Below are positions 7,901-8,087 of a stretch of DNA of 8,087 nucleotides, piece by piece. The stretch covers positions 1 through 8,087 of the forward strand of contig CALBTA010000266.1 in NCBI GenBank assembly GCA_937967755.1, read 5' to 3'. How positions within the stretch are numbered: position 1 is the first letter of the stretch; each line of letters opens with the position of its first letter. The translations under genes and the position numbers were made by a program. This stretch comes from an uncultured Planctomycetaceae bacterium. Its GTDB lineage: Bacteria > Planctomycetota > Planctomycetia > Pirellulales > Pirellulaceae. The notes under the pieces are model-generated. The model saw nothing but the letters and a program-made list of their open reading frames with translations. It did no database searches and was not told the origin of the DNA.

Positions 7901-8087
7901 CCCGCCAGCCAGCGCCGCGTCGGCTTCGTGGTTGCGCAAACTTTGCACGGCTGCGTGCAGCGCGACCAGGCCTGACGAACAAGCGGTGTCCACGGCGAAG
8001 CTGGGGCCACGGAAGTCGAGGATATAGCTCAAGCGGTTGGCAGCAATCGACAGCGCGTTGCCCGTGCCGGCGGGGGCATCGGCCCGT
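1985..8087 (-). CDS. Type I polyketide synthase, fully reducing module KS-AT-DH-ER-KR-ACP (5' end outside window)
   Basis: One uninterrupted frame of 2,033 visible residues runs off the right edge, and TAG at 1987-1985 ends it. The residue numbers used here start at Leu of LSYILDF (codon 8032-8030, a TTG that is internal and not a start); 18 more KS residues are visible upstream. Domains in order: KS to about 278, AT 383-680, DH 745-1040, structural KR 1050-1285, ER 1303-1625, KR 1652-1885, ACP 1932-2005. No methyltransferase fits between DH and ER. The tail after the ACP is about 10 residues, with no thioesterase, reductase or condensation domain. This cytosolic enzyme should extend an ACP-bound acyl chain with malonyl-CoA and reduce each beta-carbon fully, using NADPH. 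Domain order matches one module of a modular PKS and also iterative reducing synthases such as mycocerosic acid synthase; the sequence cannot tell these apart. Roughly 135 N-terminal KS residues are missing, plus anything before them. There are no frameshifts. Confidence 0.96.
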   Translation of the reverse strand, partial: RADAPAGTGNALSIAANRLSYILDFRGPSFAVDTACSSGLVALHAAVQSLRNHEADAALAGGVNLILSPEVTVAFSKARMLSNDGRCRPFDADANGYVRGEGCGMVVLKRLTDAANDGDNVLAIVRGAAVNQDGRTSGITAPNSQAQQEVIRAALSQAGLTTDQINYVEAHGTGTPLGDPIEFQSLTQLYRKQSENDPPVYVSSVKANIGHTETVSGIAGLIKAALMMQHRKIYPQLHFNKLNPNINLEGSRLKIPTEAIDWNGAGSNGQSKGTLCRAGISSFGFGGTNTHIIIEEAAPPTVEAPTEDRPQHLLTISAKSETALAQLAGDIALAAKNNPSATASDIAYSANTGRSHFNHRVAVAAAERDELIARLEKVADGKNPRGVAQGRVKLVQRPKIAMLFTGQGSQFGGMGKQLYDAHPTFRAAMDECNEILRHYLNEPLLDVMFNDSEENTLLDETAYTQPALFAFEYAMARLWQSWGIVPDMVLGHSVGEYAAACVAGVFSLEDGLRLIAVRGQLMQQLPAGGKMAVVFASRETVEPLLQPHGDSVSVAAMNGPENTVISGEGNIVDQIVDQLTEREIKTQPLSVSHAFHSPLMEPMLEEYEDIADGLDFHVPAIPLFSNLTAELIEDEAPTARYWRDHVRSAVRFSEGMEALVASKPDVLLEVGPQPHLIGMARRFAKSDAAWLPSLRQGQDQWEAIFKSLSELYCLGAEIDWSGFDQHWPRRRVQLPTYPFQRSHQWFEPDTSGSGFAADRGNAVHPLLGSQVPSALKTRLFESRLTERTPNYLKDHVVQGSVVVPGAAYLEMALSAAEQAFGEGRHVVEDFSIQQPLFLAPGTSRMAQTSVSAESGGEVTVETYSALPDAEKIEWTMHSCGRVRHEDTAGDSEAPAIDVSELEETPVGVFSREDIYAMIAERGLVYGPMFQVLGTVHRSNDSALADVELPEATAKQLGDYHLHPALLDGMLQMMASIVPLEEDGGYSPFTYMPTGVGKLRIFGELTDKMRVYARRTSPQPDADGELAPSPEVVVGELALLDAEGNVLVHLEGVRIQRVGKQAGAAAQLDVRDWMYDIQWKHSPLNGDGVEDMPEAAAGTWLLLADELGVAKNLAALLRSAGGRPVIVRPGDAFEHHDAEQFKIDALDLDHYQKLFSESVGEDDPPLKAVVHLWSGDVPQLEGGGEAALAAASRLGCGSALRAIQSLARLGASKPPALWIVTTAAQAIDKDETTSPLAASLWGMGRVAALEHPELHCQLVDLPTGSGHDELLMKELLAESDESQIALRHNERFVARLRRGALNNGESNGAEHSDEVIIPTAGPSRLRLAHAGSFDGLTVESCDRMDPPPGHVELEVRATGLNFSDVLKALGLYPGIKDDVVPLGIECGGIVTRVGEGVDRFAVGDEVMGVAPYSFATHAITTEYALVKKPKTLDFEEAATVPITFLTAYYALIRLAHLQPGERVLIHAAAGGVGLAAIQIAQHIGAEVYATAGSQSKRDYLRSLGVKHIFSSRTLDFADEILELTDREGVDLVLNSLPGEAITKSLSILKAYGRFLEIGKIDIYADRKIGLSPFQDNLSYFAIDLDRMLRQRPDYIRTMFTEMMEYFDAGIYRPLPLIQYDYHEVRDSFRYMAQRKNVGKVVVSIQQPEVADANGAMPQAEEEETPPAIRADATYLITGGLGALGLQVARWLASQGAEHIALLSRRAPNDETISTLQSMQADGLRVAALQGDASDLESLKSAIAQIPAEFPPLRGVMHAAGVLDDGVLYDMELGRLDRAMSPKVQGGWNLHAVTSDQPLDWFVLFSSVAATLGSPGQGNYAAGNAFLDGLAAFRKSQGLPATSIAWGPWAESGMAKDAGHDDQMADRGMELIPGGRALEALGQIIDESKNHHIAVMDVRWGDMLGLYRHGTPSILTDIAADTDVTSASNQADEVDHAMRAKLQAVDLDERAELLQGYFAEQLAKIMGLDPEELEVEQPLNTLGLDSLMAIELKNTVEARLLVSIPMAQFMEGPSISSLSRGVAELVGGGAPNESG
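2018..2239 (-). other. PKS acyl carrier protein domain
   Basis: Ser1966 in LGLDSLMAIEL (codon 2137-2135) is the phosphopantetheine attachment site, in a textbook context. This is a single ACP, and it ends the protein; tandem ACPs as in PUFA synthases are absent. Confidence 0.93.
2378..3079 (-). other. PKS catalytic ketoreductase domain, B-type
   Basis: The NADPH motif is TGGLGALG (1658-1665). The catalytic set is Lys1763, the Ser pair 1786-1787 in LFSSVAA, Tyr1800 in QGNY and Asn1804. The LDD motif (1743-1745, in HAAGVLDDG) marks a B-type KR, which gives the D-configured hydroxyl. No Pro is seen at Tyr+2, which fits the B1 subtype. The B-type stereochemistry suits a following DH that forms trans double bonds. 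Confidence 0.9.
3158..4126 (-). other. PKS enoylreductase domain
   Basis: The substrate-side motif GLNFSDVLKALGLYPG (1340-1355) has Ser where Arg is common. The NADPH site is HAAAGGVGLAAIQIA (1447-1461), followed by DLVLNSLPGE (1511-1520). It belongs to the medium-chain dehydrogenase type and appears intact. An acidic, probably flexible linker (1628-1650, with four consecutive Glu) leads to the KR. Confidence 0.92.
4178..4885 (-). other. PKS structural (non-catalytic) ketoreductase subdomain
   Basis: Residues about 1050-1285 open with the usual DIQW strand and contain LWGMGRVAALEHPEL (1221-1235), typical of the truncated Rossmann half that supports the catalytic KR. There is no SAM-binding motif, so no C-methyltransferase occupies this space. 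As usual in reducing modules, the ER is inserted between the structural and catalytic KR halves. Confidence 0.8.
4913..5800 (-). other. PKS dehydratase domain
   Basis: The domain begins at HPLLG (746-750). The catalytic HxxxGxxxxP motif is His777-Gly781-Pro786, the YGP motif is at 907-909, and the second catalytic residue is Asp949 in HPALLDGMLQ with Gln953 at the usual spacing. Nothing essential is missing, so dehydration of the beta-hydroxyacyl chain is expected. Confidence 0.9.
5993..6886 (-). other. PKS acyltransferase domain, predicted malonyl-CoA specific
   Basis: The domain opens with LFTGQGSQ (385-392). The nucleophile is Ser475 in GHSVGE, and Arg500 in AVRGQLMQ is placed to hold the extender carboxylate. 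HAFH at 575-578 is the classical malonyl signature (methylmalonyl ATs usually have YASH), with His578 as the catalytic base. A KS-AT linker covers about 283-380. The post-AT linker ends in the conserved LPTYPFQR at 716-723. Confidence 0.92.
7199..8087 (-). other. PKS ketosynthase domain (N-terminally cut by window edge)
   Basis: Catalytic Cys18 sits in DTACSSG (codon 7981-7979), His153 in EAHGTGTPLGDP and His193 in NIGHTE. This is the complete Cys-His-His set for decarboxylative Claisen condensation. The domain closes with the conserved SSFGFGGTNTHIIIEEA at 263-279. With an active-site Cys it is an extending KS, not a KSQ loading domain. Confidence 0.95.

Noticed and set aside
8030..8032. TTG at 8032 as the start of the PKS
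   Set aside because: It is the internal Leu of the conserved KS motif NRLSYILDF. The frame stays open to the window edge and upstream codons encode conserved KS residues (GTGNALSIAANR).

Overview
The window looks like accessory DNA from a GC-rich bacterium, most likely a planctomycete (Pirellulales-like). This is an inference from the gene combination: a fully reducing type I polyketide synthase, a secreted transglutaminase-like protein of a kind common in Planctomycetota, a small secreted protein of unknown family, and intergenic palindromic repeats. No rRNA, tRNA or housekeeping gene fixes the taxonomy.

Layout from left to right. Positions 1-300 hold no convincing gene. They contain a long fold-back repeat (46-180) whose two arms are each small hairpins. 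A small secreted protein of unknown function is encoded on the plus strand (301-702). It converges on a secreted transglutaminase-fold protein on the minus strand (869-1846). The gap between their 3' ends (703-868) is crowded with palindromes and hairpins. The 138-bp gap 1847-1984 holds a good ribosome binding site, a TATAAT box inside an inverted repeat, and a perfect 7-bp hairpin. The remainder, 1985-8087, is one uninterrupted minus-strand reading frame for a type I PKS module. Its start lies beyond the right edge. The order is KS (N-terminus missing) - AT - DH - structural KR - ER - KR - ACP, and all expected catalytic residues are visible.

The AT carries the malonyl-type HAFH motif and the DH, ER and KR all look intact. 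The predicted output is therefore two fully saturated methylene carbons per cycle from malonyl-CoA. The protein ends just after the ACP with no thioesterase or reductase, so release must be done by something outside the window, or the chain is handed to another module. The same domain order is used by iterative reducing synthases such as mycocerosic acid synthase, so iterative lipid-chain synthesis is possible but unproven. The transglutaminase gene lies downstream in the same direction, but it has a signal peptide and apparently its own promoter. It is therefore more likely an independent envelope or periplasmic protein than the release enzyme.
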